This document shows, piece after piece, positions 1 to 9,112 of a stretch of 64,000 nt of DNA (position 1 is its first letter; every line of letters begins with the position of its first letter). The stretch is from Weissella koreensis KCTC 3621 (lineage in GTDB: Bacteria; Bacillota; Bacilli; Lactobacillales; Lactobacillaceae), in the NCBI RefSeq assembly GCF_000277645.1, contig NZ_AKGG01000011.1, positions 124,001 to 188,000 on the forward strand, read 5' to 3'. The position numbers and the translations under genes are program-made. The notes under the pieces are model-generated. The model worked only from the letters and a program-made list of their open reading frames with translations. It was not told where the DNA came from and made no database searches.

Positions 1-1718
1 AGATAAGTCGCAATCGTGGCTTGAATGGCAGTTAATTGATCATCAGCCTCAGCGGATGTTGCGCCTTTCGTCCCCACGTAAAACTTAATCTTTGGCTCAG
101 TTCCTGAAGGGCGAACAGCTACCCATGAACCATCAGACAACCAATATTTCAATACTTCTGCAGTTGGTAATGTTATTTTTTGAACTGCCCCTGTTTGCAT
201 ATCAGTTTCAGTTCCAGCTGCAAAGTCCTCGACCTTAATAACATTCAATGAACCAAAATGTTTAGGTGTTTCTTGACGGAATTTAGCAATTAATTGTTCA
301 ATTTGTTCTTTTCCATCAATACCCTTAAAGGTCAATGACTTAGTGTTTTCAACAAAATAACCAAATTTTTCAAATAATTCTTGGACACCATCATAGACAG
401 TTTTACCAAGTGATTTATAGTAAGCGGCCACTTCAGCCATCAAAATTGTTGCTTGAACTGAATCTTTATCACGTGCAAACGGCTTTACCAAGTAACCATA
501 TGATTCTTCAAAACCAAAGAGAAAAGTATGATCATGGTTAATTTCATAATTTTTAATCTGTTCAGCAATATATTTAAATCCAGTCAAAACGTTAATAGTC
601 TCAATCCCAAAGCTGGCAGCAATATCTGCAGCAAATTCTGAAGAAACGATTGACTTAACTAACACCCCATTTTCAGGTAACTTATTAGCTTCCTTTTGAG
701 CAGTTAAGATATAATTCATCAAAACTACACCAATTTGATTACCCGTCAACATAACATATTCACCAGATGGTTGACGTACGGCAGTTCCCATTCGATCAGC
801 ATCGGGGTCAACAGCGATTACTACATCAGCACCTTCTTGTTTGGCTAGTTCAATCCCCATCGCCAAAGCTTTTGGATCCTCGGGATTAGGTAATTCAACA
901 GTTGGGAAATCACCATTTGGTTCTTTTTGTTCTGGAACCATTAATACATTTTTAAAACCTGCATTTTCTAAAGCTTGACCAGTAATCATCGCCCCAGTTC
1001 CATGCAAAGGTGAGTAGACTAACTTCATATCACGCCCAACAGTGTCGATTAATTCATGATTAATTGATACTGTTTTAACATTTTCAAGATAAGCTTGATC
1101 TAAATCATCAGATAAATCTTGATATAAATCTTTAGCTCGTAAATCATCTAAGTTAGCCACTGGAACATTAAACATATCAACCTGTCGAATTGCATCAGTA
1201 ATGATATCAGACTCTTTAGGTGGCATCTGCCCACCATCTTCACCATATATCTTATAACCATTGTAGTTTTTAGGATTATGAGAAGCTGTAATCATAATTC
1301 CTGCATAAGTATTTAAATGTCTAACCGCAAATGATAGCTCTGGCGTTGGTCGAAGGCTTTCAAAGACGAACGCTTTGATACCATGCGCTCCCAACACGCG
1401 TCCTGCTTCTTGAGCAAATTCCTGTGAATAATGTCTTGAATCATATGAAATTGCTACACCACGTGCTTTTATAGCGTCATCATTAAATGAATCAATTAAC
1501 TGTGAAAGGCCTTCAGTGGCTTGACGAACAGTATAAATGTTCATCCGATTAATTCCAGCCCCAAGGATCCCACGCATTCCAGCTGTTCCAAAACTTAATG
1601 GTGTATAAAAAGCATCCTCTCGTTCACTATCATTTTGCATGTTAGCTAAATCAGCTTTTAAATCGGCAGGTAAATCGTGCTTTTCTGACCAAATTTTATA
1701 TGTTTCTTCCCAACTCAT
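1..1718 (-). CDS. pgm: Phosphoglucomutase (alpha-D-phosphohexomutase family), 3' end cut by window edge
   Basis: Interconverts glucose 1-phosphate and glucose 6-phosphate in the cytoplasm, linking glycolysis to sugar-nucleotide and wall-polymer synthesis. The reading frame stays open from an ATG at 1718 to the window edge, giving about 572 codons. Family members are about 575 residues, so only the last few are missing. The phosphoserine loop ITASHNPKNYNGYK lies near residue 140 and the metal-binding DPDADR near residue 305. The start is preceded by a CTAGGAGAAA ribosome binding site. It is monocistronic behind its own promoter and a cre-like site. A phosphomannomutase activity cannot be excluded from motifs alone. 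Confidence 0.93.
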   Translation of the reverse strand, partial: MSWEETYKIWSEKHDLPADLKADLANMQNDSEREDAFYTPLSFGTAGMRGILGAGINRMNIYTVRQATEGLSQLIDSFNDDAIKARGVAISYDSRHYSQEFAQEAGRVLGAHGIKAFVFESLRPTPELSFAVRHLNTYAGIMITASHNPKNYNGYKIYGEDGGQMPPKESDIITDAIRQVDMFNVPVANLDDLRAKDLYQDLSDDLDQAYLENVKTVSINHELIDTVGRDMKLVYSPLHGTGAMITGQALENAGFKNVLMVPEQKEPNGDFPTVELPNPEDPKALAMGIELAKQEGADVVIAVDPDADRMGTAVRQPSGEYVMLTGNQIGVVLMNYILTAQKEANKLPENGVLVKSIVSSEFAADIAASFGIETINVLTGFKYIAEQIKNYEINHDHTFLFGFEESYGYLVKPFARDKDSVQATILMAEVAAYYKSLGKTVYDGVQELFEKFGYFVENTKSLTFKGIDGKEQIEQLIAKFRQETPKHFGSLNVIKVEDFAAGTETDMQTGAVQKITLPTAEVLKYWLSDGSWVAVRPSGTEPKIKFYVGTKGATSAEADDQLTAIQATIATY

Positions 1719-1762
1719 ATTATTTCTCCTAGTTCTAACTAATCTTTATCGTATTACATCTT

Positions 1763-1787
1763 TGAAATTGTTTACATTATTATATCA
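1763..1787 (-). promoter_or_regulatory. pgm promoter with cre-like catabolite operator
   Basis: Read on the minus strand, an extended -10 (TGATATAAT, 1779-1787) is followed within 3 bases by TGTAAACAATTTCA (1763-1776). Read on the plus strand the latter is TGAAATTGTTTACA, which matches the CcpA cre consensus TGWNANCGNTNNCA except for one T in place of the central C. A cre at the transcription start usually means repression. No good -35 is visible, as expected for an extended -10 promoter. Confidence 0.5.
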
Positions 1788-1853
1788 CAGCACTATTAGT
1801 ACCACTATCCTGACATGTATTAATTAGTAAAACATTATAAATACAGCTTAAAG

Positions 1854-1894
1854 CAAAAAAGCAAATTAGACAAAATATGTCTAATCTGCTTTTT
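1854..1894 (-). terminator. Rho-independent terminator after fakA
   Basis: On the minus strand a 12-bp stem (GCAGATTAGACA pairing with TGTCTAATTTGC) with a 5-base loop is followed by six T. It lies 60 bp past the fakA stop and ends the asp23-fakA unit. Confidence 0.8.
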
Positions 1895-1955
1895 AAAATT
1901 TAATGTTATTAATAACTTTTAACATTATATTCTTTTTATTTAATTGAAAAGTTAG

Positions 1956-3638
1956 TTATTCTACTGCCAAATAAATAGGATAAAGAGGTTGATTTCCAGA
2001 ATGAATTTCGACTTCCATCTCACTATCTAATTCTTCAATATAGCTAGCCAACTCTTCAGCATCAGACTTAGTTGAATCTGCTCCATAAATTAATGTAACA
2101 ATTTCATCATCCTCATCTAACATTTTTTCCAGCAATTTTTGGGCTGCTGCTTTTATATCACCTGCAGGTTCGGCGACAACGATGTCTCCATCCAAAAGGC
2201 CAATCGCATCACCAACATGAATCTCTAACCCACCAATTGTTGTATCGCGTACTGAAGTTGTGACAGAACCAGACTTAACATCAGCAAGTGCCAAAGTCAT
2301 ATTTTTAGCATTATCTACTAACGATGCATCTGGATTGAAACCAACTAGCAAGGCTGTTAACCCTTGTTGAACTGTTCTGGTTTTAATAATTTCAACCGGA
2401 ATGTCTAACATCGACTTGGCTTGATCAGCTGCCATAAAGATATTGGAATCATTTGGCAAAACAATTGCTTGTTTGGCTCCACTATCTTTAATCGCTGAAA
2501 CAATATCAGATGTTGATGGTGCTTGGGTACTATCAATAATAATATTAGCCCCTGACGTCTTAAAGAGGTCTTGTACACCATCACCAGCTGCAATTCCAAT
2601 GACTGCCAATTCAACTTGAAGTGGTTCATTCTTTTGTTCATCTTTAGCTTTTTGCGCTGCCATAGATGCTTCTACTTGTTGATAACGCATGTTATCAACT
2701 TTAGTCTTACGTAACGACCCATACTTCAAGCCCCATTCAAAGACTTTTCCTGGATGCTCAGTATGAATATGAACTTTAACAACTTCTTCATCATTAATAA
2801 CCAACAATGAATCACCTAAATTAGCTAAGTAATCGTAAAATTGATCATAATCAAATTCAGTATCATAAGTTGTTCCAACAGCAAGATCGACCATCATTTC
2901 AGTACAATAACCATATTTAATACTATCTGGATTAAGCTCACCCTGAACTCCAGTATTATGCAAATCTTGAATCATAGCTTCAAGACCAGCATTATCAACA
3001 GCATTATGCTTGATTTCTTGACCAGACAAAACAGCATAAAATGCTTCAAGAACAATAACTAACCCTTGTCCACCAGAATCAACCACACCCACTTCCTTTA
3101 AAACAGGAAGCAAATCAGGTGTAGATGCTAAAGCCTTTTCAGAAGCATCATAAGCTGCTTTTGCAATTTCAACTACGTTATCAGATTGTTTAGCTGCATT
3201 ATTTGCTGCTGATGCTGCCTCGCGAATAACAGTTAAAATAGTCCCCTCAGTGGGCTTCATAACAGCTTTATAGGCCGTTTCAGCTCCACCCATTAAACCA
3301 TTAGCAAAAGTCCGGGCTGTCAATACCTCTTCATCTTTAACGGCATTAGCAAACCCACGGAAAATTTGAGATAGAATAACTCCAGAGTTTCCACGAGCGC
3401 CCATCAATAAACCTTTTGAGGTTGCCTTAGCTAAAGAACCAAGGCGCAAATCAGTTTCATCACGCTCATACTCAGCTCCAGAAGCCATCGACAAAGTCAT
3501 ATTAGTTCCCGTATCCCCATCTGGAACTGGAAAAACATTTAATTTATTAATTTTTTCTGCATTATCTTGCAATGTATTTGCTGCAGCGTTGATCATTTTA
3601 CCAAATTCAACGTTTGTAATTTCTGTTACAACTTCCAC
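1956..3638 (-). CDS. fakA: Fatty acid kinase subunit FakA (DAK2/DhaL domain protein, YloV)
   Basis: ATP-binding kinase subunit that phosphorylates fatty acids held by a DegV/FakB carrier, feeding exogenous fatty acids into phospholipid synthesis. At 560 residues it has family length. The N-terminal DhaL domain carries NVFPVPDGDTGTNM near residue 34 and GARGNSGVILSQ near residue 79, the nucleotide and metal site. A C-terminal EDD/DegV-like region follows. The start is a GTG with GGAGG ten bases upstream. It sits 27 bp after asp23, the usual YloU-YloV pair. Two DegV proteins near 38.7-40.5 kb are candidate partners. Confidence 0.92.
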   Translation of the reverse strand: MEVVTEITNVEFGKMINAAANTLQDNAEKINKLNVFPVPDGDTGTNMTLSMASGAEYERDETDLRLGSLAKATSKGLLMGARGNSGVILSQIFRGFANAVKDEEVLTARTFANGLMGGAETAYKAVMKPTEGTILTVIREAASAANNAAKQSDNVVEIAKAAYDASEKALASTPDLLPVLKEVGVVDSGGQGLVIVLEAFYAVLSGQEIKHNAVDNAGLEAMIQDLHNTGVQGELNPDSIKYGYCTEMMVDLAVGTTYDTEFDYDQFYDYLANLGDSLLVINDEEVVKVHIHTEHPGKVFEWGLKYGSLRKTKVDNMRYQQVEASMAAQKAKDEQKNEPLQVELAVIGIAAGDGVQDLFKTSGANIIIDSTQAPSTSDIVSAIKDSGAKQAIVLPNDSNIFMAADQAKSMLDIPVEIIKTRTVQQGLTALLVGFNPDASLVDNAKNMTLALADVKSGSVTTSVRDTTIGGLEIHVGDAIGLLDGDIVVAEPAGDIKAAAQKLLEKMLDEDDEIVTLIYGADSTKSDAEELASYIEELDSEMEVEIHSGNQPLYPIYLAVE

Positions 3639-3665
3639 AATTTCAAATCCTCCGAAATACTCCGA

Positions 3666-4028
3666 TTATTCACCCAAAATACGAACGCCTTGGACAATCA
3701 CATTGACTTCATCGGCGATAATTCCCAGCATACTACTTAAATCATTTTTAACACGTGCTTGCACGCTCTTTGATATTTCTGAGATCTTCATTCCATAACC
3801 CACAATCACATAAACATCTACAGCAATTCCAGTTTCAGTCTCACGAACAACTACCCCTTTAGCATAATTGTCTCCACTCAAAGCTTGGTTAATTCCATCA
3901 CGTAAAGGATTTTGGCTGGCCATCCCAACCACACCATAATTATCAGTTGCTGCGCCACCAACAATTTTAGCAATTACATCATTTTCAATTTGAACGGTTC
4001 CTTGTTCGGTTTGAATCTTTACTGCCAT
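3666..4028 (-). CDS. Asp23/Gls24 family envelope stress protein (YloU)
   Basis: A 120-residue Asp23-domain protein (DUF322), a conserved Gram-positive family linked to cell-envelope and alkaline stress. Characteristic stretches are the N-terminal GTVQIENDVIAKIVGGAA, a central GIAVDVYVIVGYG and a C-terminal VNVIVQGVRI. There is no membrane segment or signal peptide. The ATG follows AGGGGGTTTTAGGAT. It is the first gene of a two-gene unit with fakA. Conserved pairing with fakA supports the call. The biochemical role is not known. Confidence 0.9.
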   Translation of the reverse strand: MAVKIQTEQGTVQIENDVIAKIVGGAATDNYGVVGMASQNPLRDGINQALSGDNYAKGVVVRETETGIAVDVYVIVGYGMKISEISKSVQARVKNDLSSMLGIIADEVNVIVQGVRILGE

Positions 4029-4212
4029 ATCCTAAAACCCCCTTATAAAATCCATAATCAATATTTTATCACAGAACTTAAGACAGCTCTATCAATTGTC
4101 ACTAAATTCAATGGTTACTTTATTTTAACGCAACTGATTAAAAATGTGTAAATTATTGTTAAATCAGCCTACCATTACTGGTAAATAAAAATTGTCATTT
4201 TCTCTTTTTTGT

Positions 4213-4243
4213 AAAGAAAAAGCTACCTAAATAATTAGATAGC
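4213..4243 (-). terminator. Terminator after rpmB
   Basis: On the minus strand GCTATCTAA and TTAGGTAGC form a 9-bp stem (one G-U) with a 4-base loop, followed by TTTTTCTTT. It begins 17 bp after the rpmB stop. Confidence 0.8.
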
Positions 4244-4259
4244 CATAATCTATTTGATA

Positions 4260-4460
4260 TTAAACACGTTCGATTGAACCGTTCTTCAACCCAGCCTTCA
4301 AAGTACGGGCTGATAAGTAAACTTTTTTAGGTGCTGCTCCGTTAATTTTAACGGTTACCTTTTGCAAGTTTGGCTTCCAGCTACGACGGCTTGAGTTAAG
4401 GGCGTGTGAACGTTGGTTACCGAAGCGCGTACGCTTTCCGTTGACTGCATCAACTGCCAT
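4260..4460 (-). CDS. rpmB: 50S ribosomal protein L28
   Basis: Component of the large ribosomal subunit. At 66 residues it is a few longer than the usual 61-64. It contains the family core [20 protein letters not shown], then [10 protein letters not shown] and a C-terminal LSARTLKAG. It has no CxxC pairs, so it is the zinc-independent form. The ATG follows a strong GGGAGG. It is a single-gene unit with its own promoter and terminator, lying between thiN and asp23 as in many lactobacilli. Confidence 0.96.
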   Translation of the reverse strand: MAVDAVNGKRTRFGNQRSHALNSSRRSWKPNLQKVTVKINGAAPKKVYLSARTLKAGLKNGSIERV

Positions 4461-4515
4461 GGTGTGACCCTCCCATCTTAAGCTCTTTATTTCAGTGCTT
4501 TAATTTACTTAAATA

Positions 4516-4573
4516 ATCTTATCAAAGCGTGGAACAATATGCAAGCACTTTGTGTAAAGTAATATTACTTTAC
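4516..4573 (-). promoter_or_regulatory. rpmB promoter with an upstream 20-bp perfect palindrome
   Basis: On the minus strand TTGCAT (4539-4544), a 17-bp spacer and TAAGAT (4516-4521) form a sigma-A promoter about 56 bp upstream of rpmB. Nine bases upstream of the -35 lies the perfect palindrome GTAAAGTAATATTACTTTAC (4554-4573). On the minus strand no T-run follows it, so it is a poor terminator for thiN. On the plus strand an eight-T run follows. It may be an operator or a processing/termination hairpin. Confidence 0.5.
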
Positions 4574-4591
4574 ATCATTTTTTTTGAATAA

Positions 4592-5260
4592 TTAGTCGGC
4601 ATCTTTAGATTGAATGACCGCAATAAGTCCCGATTTAAATGAAAAATGGTTTGTTTCACCCACAAATTCATTAGATCCCCAAATAGTGACTGGACCATTC
4701 CAATCAGTTAAAGGATATTTTTCATCAATTAACGTTAATCCAGTGACAGGTTCAATCGCGGCAAATCCAACATATTTCATCCCAGAAATCTTTTCAATAG
4801 TATAATTACCAGGAAGATAGAAATCAATCACATTATTTTTATCAATAATACGACACTGATCGGCTATTCTTTTCAAATTAGGCTTCGCAAACATCAAAAT
4901 ATTATGCAACAAATGATCTAAACGACCACCAGTTGCACCATATATTTCAATCAATTTTGGCTGGTATTTTTGTTCAATTACCTGCAAAATTGCCTCAGCG
5001 TCTGTTTGAACTTGTTCTTCTTTGCTAATTATTTCCGGCAATTTCGATGCAAGATCAGAATGATGTTCAAAATGAATTGAATCTAAGTCACCAAACGTTA
5101 ATATAGGAGTTATGCCTAGCTTCATTAAATATAGTGCGCCACGATCAGCAGCCACCCATGGTCCCGATAAAGATCCATTTTTTAACTCTAACGGCCATTC
5201 AGACTGAGGTCCACCAACTAGTAATCGAATTAATTGATTAGTTTTATCCTGTGCCTGCAT
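4592..5260 (-). CDS. thiN: Thiamine pyrophosphokinase
   Basis: Transfers pyrophosphate from ATP to thiamine, making thiamine diphosphate, the cofactor of phosphoketolase and pyruvate enzymes. Family motifs are GDLDSI near residue 58 and IYGATGGRLDHLLHN near residue 107. The 222-residue length is normal. A TTG immediately upstream (5263) is also in frame. The ATG at 5260 is preferred because a GAGGTGAGG lies at better spacing. It is the last gene of the priA operon and lies 25 bp after rpe. No TPP riboswitch was seen. Confidence 0.92.
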   Translation of the reverse strand: MQAQDKTNQLIRLLVGGPQSEWPLELKNGSLSGPWVAADRGALYLMKLGITPILTFGDLDSIHFEHHSDLASKLPEIISKEEQVQTDAEAILQVIEQKYQPKLIEIYGATGGRLDHLLHNILMFAKPNLKRIADQCRIIDKNNVIDFYLPGNYTIEKISGMKYVGFAAIEPVTGLTLIDEKYPLTDWNGPVTIWGSNEFVGETNHFSFKSGLIAVIQSKDAD

Positions 5261-5285
5261 CAATCCTCACCTCATTTGACTCGAA

Positions 5286-5942
5286 TTACTTAGTGACTTC
5301 CTTTAAACGTGCAACCTTAGCTGCAGGATCAACTTTGTCATAAACATATGAACCAGCAACAGCAACAGTAGCACCTGCTTCGTAAGCTAGCTTAGTCGTC
5401 TCATCATTGGCACCACCATCAATTTCAATATCATAATGATATCCATTTTTAGTCTTTAATTCAGATAATTCAGCAATCTTAGCTAAAGTTTCGGGCAAGA
5501 ATTTTTGTCCCCCGAAGCCAGGATTAACAGTCATAACCAATACTTGGTCAACCATATGTAATACTGGTGCAATTGATGAAACAGGTGTTGCTGGGTTGAT
5601 TACAACCTCAGATTTGATCCCATGCTCATTAATTTGTTGTAATGCTCGGTGAAGATGTTGAGTAGCTTCATAATGAACACCTAAAATATCTGCCCCAGCT
5701 TCAACGAAAGTATCAATATAACGTTCTGGTTGTTCAACCATTAGGTGCACATCCAAGACCATGTTAGTTTTTGGCTTCAAGGCCTTCACCCACCCTGGAC
5801 CATATGAAATAGATGGTACAAACATTCCGTCCATCACATCAATATGCAAATATTCAGCGCCTGCTTTCTCAACAAGCTTGACATCTTGTTCTAAGTTCAA
5901 ATAATCAGCTGCTAAAATTGATGGTGCTACTTTAATTGACAT
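5286..5942 (-). CDS. rpe: Ribulose-phosphate 3-epimerase
   Basis: Converts ribulose 5-phosphate to xylulose 5-phosphate, the substrate of phosphoketolase in heterofermenters. A 218-residue TIM barrel with family motifs APSILAADY at the N-terminus, HIDVMDGMFVPSISYGP near residue 33, VMTVNPGFGGQKF near residue 136 and EIDGGAN near residue 173. These include the His and Asp metal ligands and the catalytic Asp pair. The ATG follows GGGGATATT. It lies between rsgA and thiN in the usual Firmicutes order. Confidence 0.95.
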   Translation of the reverse strand: MSIKVAPSILAADYLNLEQDVKLVEKAGAEYLHIDVMDGMFVPSISYGPGWVKALKPKTNMVLDVHLMVEQPERYIDTFVEAGADILGVHYEATQHLHRALQQINEHGIKSEVVINPATPVSSIAPVLHMVDQVLVMTVNPGFGGQKFLPETLAKIAELSELKTKNGYHYDIEIDGGANDETTKLAYEAGATVAVAGSYVYDKVDPAAKVARLKEVTK

Positions 5943-6014
5943 AATATCCCCATTTCCTGTTGAATTTGAATGTAATTCAAATTATTCTAAATTAACTCAC
6001 CTAGATTGGTAAAG

Positions 6015-6929
6015 TTAATGTTTTTTATCATGTTTATTATATACCGGCCGGCGGTCTTCAATCAAATCATAAAACAATTTATAGTTATTATATCTTGATT
6101 GCATTATTTCACCATTCTCAACGGCTTCCTTTACTGCGCAATTTGGCTCATTCAAATGGACACATCCGCGAAAACGGCATTGGCTAGAATATTGGTTAAT
6201 TTCACGGAAATATTTGGTTAAATCCCGAGCTTTCATTTTGAAAACTTCAAAAGTAGAAAAACCAGGTGTATCTGCAACCCATCCTTGTCCCATTGCAACT
6301 AAGCTCACTTGTCTAGTAGTGTGTTTCCCACGGCTTAAGGCCTGTGACACTTCTCCTGTAGCAAGATTTAGCGTTTCATTTAGATGGTTTAACAGTGTTG
6401 ATTTACCAGCTCCTGTTTGCCCCATCACTACACTTAACCCCTCGTTTAAAATCTCCCGTAATTCTTTTAAGCTAGGTTCATCAAATGATTTTTCTGGCAA
6501 GACCACCTGATAACCAGCATTTCGATAACCAACAACTACTTCGGCTAAATTTTCATACTCCACTGGTGTTAATAAATCGATTTTAGAAAAATAAATAATC
6601 GGTTCAATTCCATCATCTTCTAATGCTACCAATTGTCGATCTAATAAATTGGTTGAAAAATCAGGCAACTTAACTGCTGTTACTAAAATCGCTTGATCAA
6701 CATTGGCCACGGGTGGTCGAACTAAACTATTTTTACGTGCATCAATTTTTAACAAATAACCATCTTGATCAGCATCAGCGGAAAACTCCACAAAATCACC
6801 AACCAAAGGTGTCAAACCTTTTTTTCTGAAATTCCCGCGTGCTCGAGTTCGTTTCATTTTTCCGTCATCCGTTAAAACATCATAAAATCCAGCTAATGAT
6901 AGATGAATTTGTCCATGATAATTGGTCAT
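6015..6929 (-). CDS. rsgA: Ribosome small subunit-dependent GTPase RsgA
   Basis: GTPase that checks late maturation of the 30S subunit. An N-terminal OB-fold is followed by a circularly permuted GTPase domain: FSKIDLL (G4) near residue 115, then the P-loop GQTGAGKSTLLNHL near residue 170 and DTPGFS (G3) near residue 220. A C-terminal zinc knuckle follows (QCRFRGCVHLNEPNCAV). At 304 residues it has normal length. It sits immediately after the PASTA kinase, the conserved order prpC-prkC-rsgA-rpe-thiN, although a terminator separates it from prkC. Confidence 0.95.
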   Translation of the reverse strand: MTNYHGQIHLSLAGFYDVLTDDGKMKRTRARGNFRKKGLTPLVGDFVEFSADADQDGYLLKIDARKNSLVRPPVANVDQAILVTAVKLPDFSTNLLDRQLVALEDDGIEPIIYFSKIDLLTPVEYENLAEVVVGYRNAGYQVVLPEKSFDEPSLKELREILNEGLSVVMGQTGAGKSTLLNHLNETLNLATGEVSQALSRGKHTTRQVSLVAMGQGWVADTPGFSTFEVFKMKARDLTKYFREINQYSSQCRFRGCVHLNEPNCAVKEAVENGEIMQSRYNNYKLFYDLIEDRRPVYNKHDKKH

Positions 6930-7036
6930 TCAATTTCCTCAATTTTCTATAGATATTAGTATTAACTAATTTTAGCGTAATATTGATTTAAAAACCATGC
7001 TGAAAATTTTCTTACTCTCACTAAACTATCAAAATT

Positions 7037-7087
7037 AAAAAAAATATCAGATCCGGTCAATTCTTTAGAATTACCTTTTCTGATATC
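7037..7087 (-). terminator. Terminator after prkC
   Basis: On the minus strand a long imperfect hairpin (GATATCAGA with TCTGATATT, and GGTAATTC with GAATTGACC inside) runs into eight T. It lies 37 bp past the kinase stop. The rsgA-rpe-thiN genes therefore depend on read-through or a separate promoter. Confidence 0.75.
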
Positions 7088-7123
7088 TATTTCTTTAAAT
7101 ATTATGTTTGATCTTCTATCTGA

Positions 7124-9112
7124 TTAACTTGATGAACTACTAGTACTAGAGACGCTACTGCTAGCGCTAGAACTACTGCTACTTGAACTATTACCTGATC
7201 CGCTTGAGACACTAATCTTCAAAGTTCCACCCTTTTTAAGGGTTCCACCTGAGGAGATATTTTGACTAGTTACCTTGCTGCTATCATCTGCTCCAGCTGG
7301 ATCAACATTAACCTCAATCCCATTCTTATCAGCCCAAGACTTAACATCTCCATATGTTTTACCTACGAAATCTGGAACTGAAATTGGGTTTGCCCCAGAT
7401 GAAATTGCTACCGTAACAACAGTCCCATCTTTAATTTTTGTTCCAGCCTTAATCGACTGTGAAATAACGTTATTTTCATCAACAGAATCCGAGGCTTGCT
7501 GAGCAAATGAAACGATAACCCCCTGTTTATTAGCTAATTTTTGTGCCTCATTTTGAGTCATATCACTAAAATCAGGTACAACTAATGACTTTTGTCCTCT
7601 TGATACCGTAAAGGTAATCGTTGTTTTTGAAGGATCTACCTTATATTCAGCAGGAATATCTTGTTCACTAATATAACCTGACGGAACATCAGCATTATAC
7701 TGATGTACGGCTTTGATCTTATAGCCTCTGGTTCGTAGCTGACTGGCAACTTTTGAATATTTCTCACCTGTATAATCGCCAACACGAACCATCTTAGCGC
7801 CACTTGAGATATAAAGATCAACACTATCACCTTTATTAATTTTTTGACCAGCTTTTGGATCAGTTTTAATCACATAGCCCTTTTTAACATCTTTATTATT
7901 AACATGATAAACTTGTCCAACTGTAACCCCATCTTGTTTCAAAGATTGGCGTGCCGAACTTTCGGTATCTCCTGTAAAATCAGAAATCGTTACTTTATTA
8001 GGTGTTAGACCAAAAATCAAAAAGATAGTCAAAATTGCAGAAAATGCAATCGCAATCCAGGTCATAATCCGACGGGGTTTACTCCAAATTTTAATACTAG
8101 ATTGTTCCTTACCCTTACCTGATTTTTTCTTAACATCCCGTTGAGCTTTACGTGATATTGGTTCTGCTGTTGTATTATGCTTAGACTCTTGATTAGCCAC
8201 CGCTCCCAAAACATCATTAGGAATAATTTTAGTAACTGTTGTCGTATCGTCAGCTTGGTTATTCAAATTCAAACGCGGCTCATTTAAACGTTCAGTCGAC
8301 ATTACATTTGATAAATCTTGGCGCATCTCATTAACTGAACTATAACGGTCCATTGGATTTTTCTGTGTAGCCCGTAAAATCACGTTTTCCAACGCTTGTG
8401 GAATTCGTGGATCAATATCACGTACAAATGGCATTGGCTCTGACGAATGCATCAATGCCACACTAACTGCCTCTTGGGCATCAAATGGCACCTTACCAAC
8501 CAACATTTCATAGAGAATAATACCTAATGCATAAATATCGCTACGCGTTGTTGCCATCCCCCCTTTAACTTGCTCAGGAGACATATAATGTATTGAACCA
8601 ATTGCAACGTCAGTTTTAGTTAATCCCAAACTAGATTGTGCTAATGCAATCCCAAAATCAGTAATCTTAGCGCGGCTACTTTCATCAATTAAAATATTTT
8701 GTGGTTTTAAATCACGATGAACAATGTTATGACTATGTGCCATTGCCACTCCAGCCAAAACATCATCCATAATTTCTAATGTCCGCGTTATCGTTAGCGG
8801 ATGATGACTAGCAATGTAACGTTTTAAATCTTCTCCCTTAACATATTCACTGACTAAAAATTGCAGTTGATTAGATTCACCAAAATCGTAAACTTGGATA
8901 ATATTTGGATGGACCAACTCAGTTGAGGCAGCGATTTCATTTTCAAAACGTTGACGACTAGTACTGTTATCACGCATATCCAAACGAAGCAATTTAACGG
9001 AAACATCCCGATTTAAAATTTGGTCATGTGCACGATAAACATTGGCCATACCACCTTCACCTAATGGCTCAATGATTTGATAACGATCGGCAATTAATTC
9101 ATTAACTTGCAT
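7124..9112 (-). CDS. prkC: Membrane Ser/Thr protein kinase with four PASTA repeats
   Basis: Sensor kinase that responds to muropeptides or lipid II and phosphorylates cell-wall and division proteins. The N-terminal Hanks-type kinase has LGEGGMANVY near residue 17, the VSVK lysine near 40, HRDLKPQN near 133 and DFGIA near 152. One membrane helix lies near residues 350-372. The outer part has four PASTA repeats to about residue 640 and ends in a nearly pure serine tail of about 20 residues. Its start overlaps the prpC stop by one base, so kinase and phosphatase are translationally coupled. Confidence 0.95.
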   Translation of the reverse strand: MQVNELIADRYQIIEPLGEGGMANVYRAHDQILNRDVSVKLLRLDMRDNSTSRQRFENEIAASTELVHPNIIQVYDFGESNQLQFLVSEYVKGEDLKRYIASHHPLTITRTLEIMDDVLAGVAMAHSHNIVHRDLKPQNILIDESSRAKITDFGIALAQSSLGLTKTDVAIGSIHYMSPEQVKGGMATTRSDIYALGIILYEMLVGKVPFDAQEAVSVALMHSSEPMPFVRDIDPRIPQALENVILRATQKNPMDRYSSVNEMRQDLSNVMSTERLNEPRLNLNNQADDTTTVTKIIPNDVLGAVANQESKHNTTAEPISRKAQRDVKKKSGKGKEQSSIKIWSKPRRIMTWIAIAFSAILTIFLIFGLTPNKVTISDFTGDTESSARQSLKQDGVTVGQVYHVNNKDVKKGYVIKTDPKAGQKINKGDSVDLYISSGAKMVRVGDYTGEKYSKVASQLRTRGYKIKAVHQYNADVPSGYISEQDIPAEYKVDPSKTTITFTVSRGQKSLVVPDFSDMTQNEAQKLANKQGVIVSFAQQASDSVDENNVISQSIKAGTKIKDGTVVTVAISSGANPISVPDFVGKTYGDVKSWADKNGIEVNVDPAGADDSSKVTSQNISSGGTLKKGGTLKISVSSGSGNSSSSSSSSASSSVSSTSSSSS

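Noticed and set aside
3912..4151. Plus-strand open frame opposite asp23
   Set aside because: No ribosome site, antisense to a conserved gene, and codon use is that of a shadow frame. The same holds for the other plus-strand frames between 1 and 55 kb.
4554..4589. Plus-strand terminator formed by the palindrome and following T-run
   Set aside because: No plus-strand gene lies upstream, so a terminator role on that strand has no transcript to act on; kept as operator candidate.
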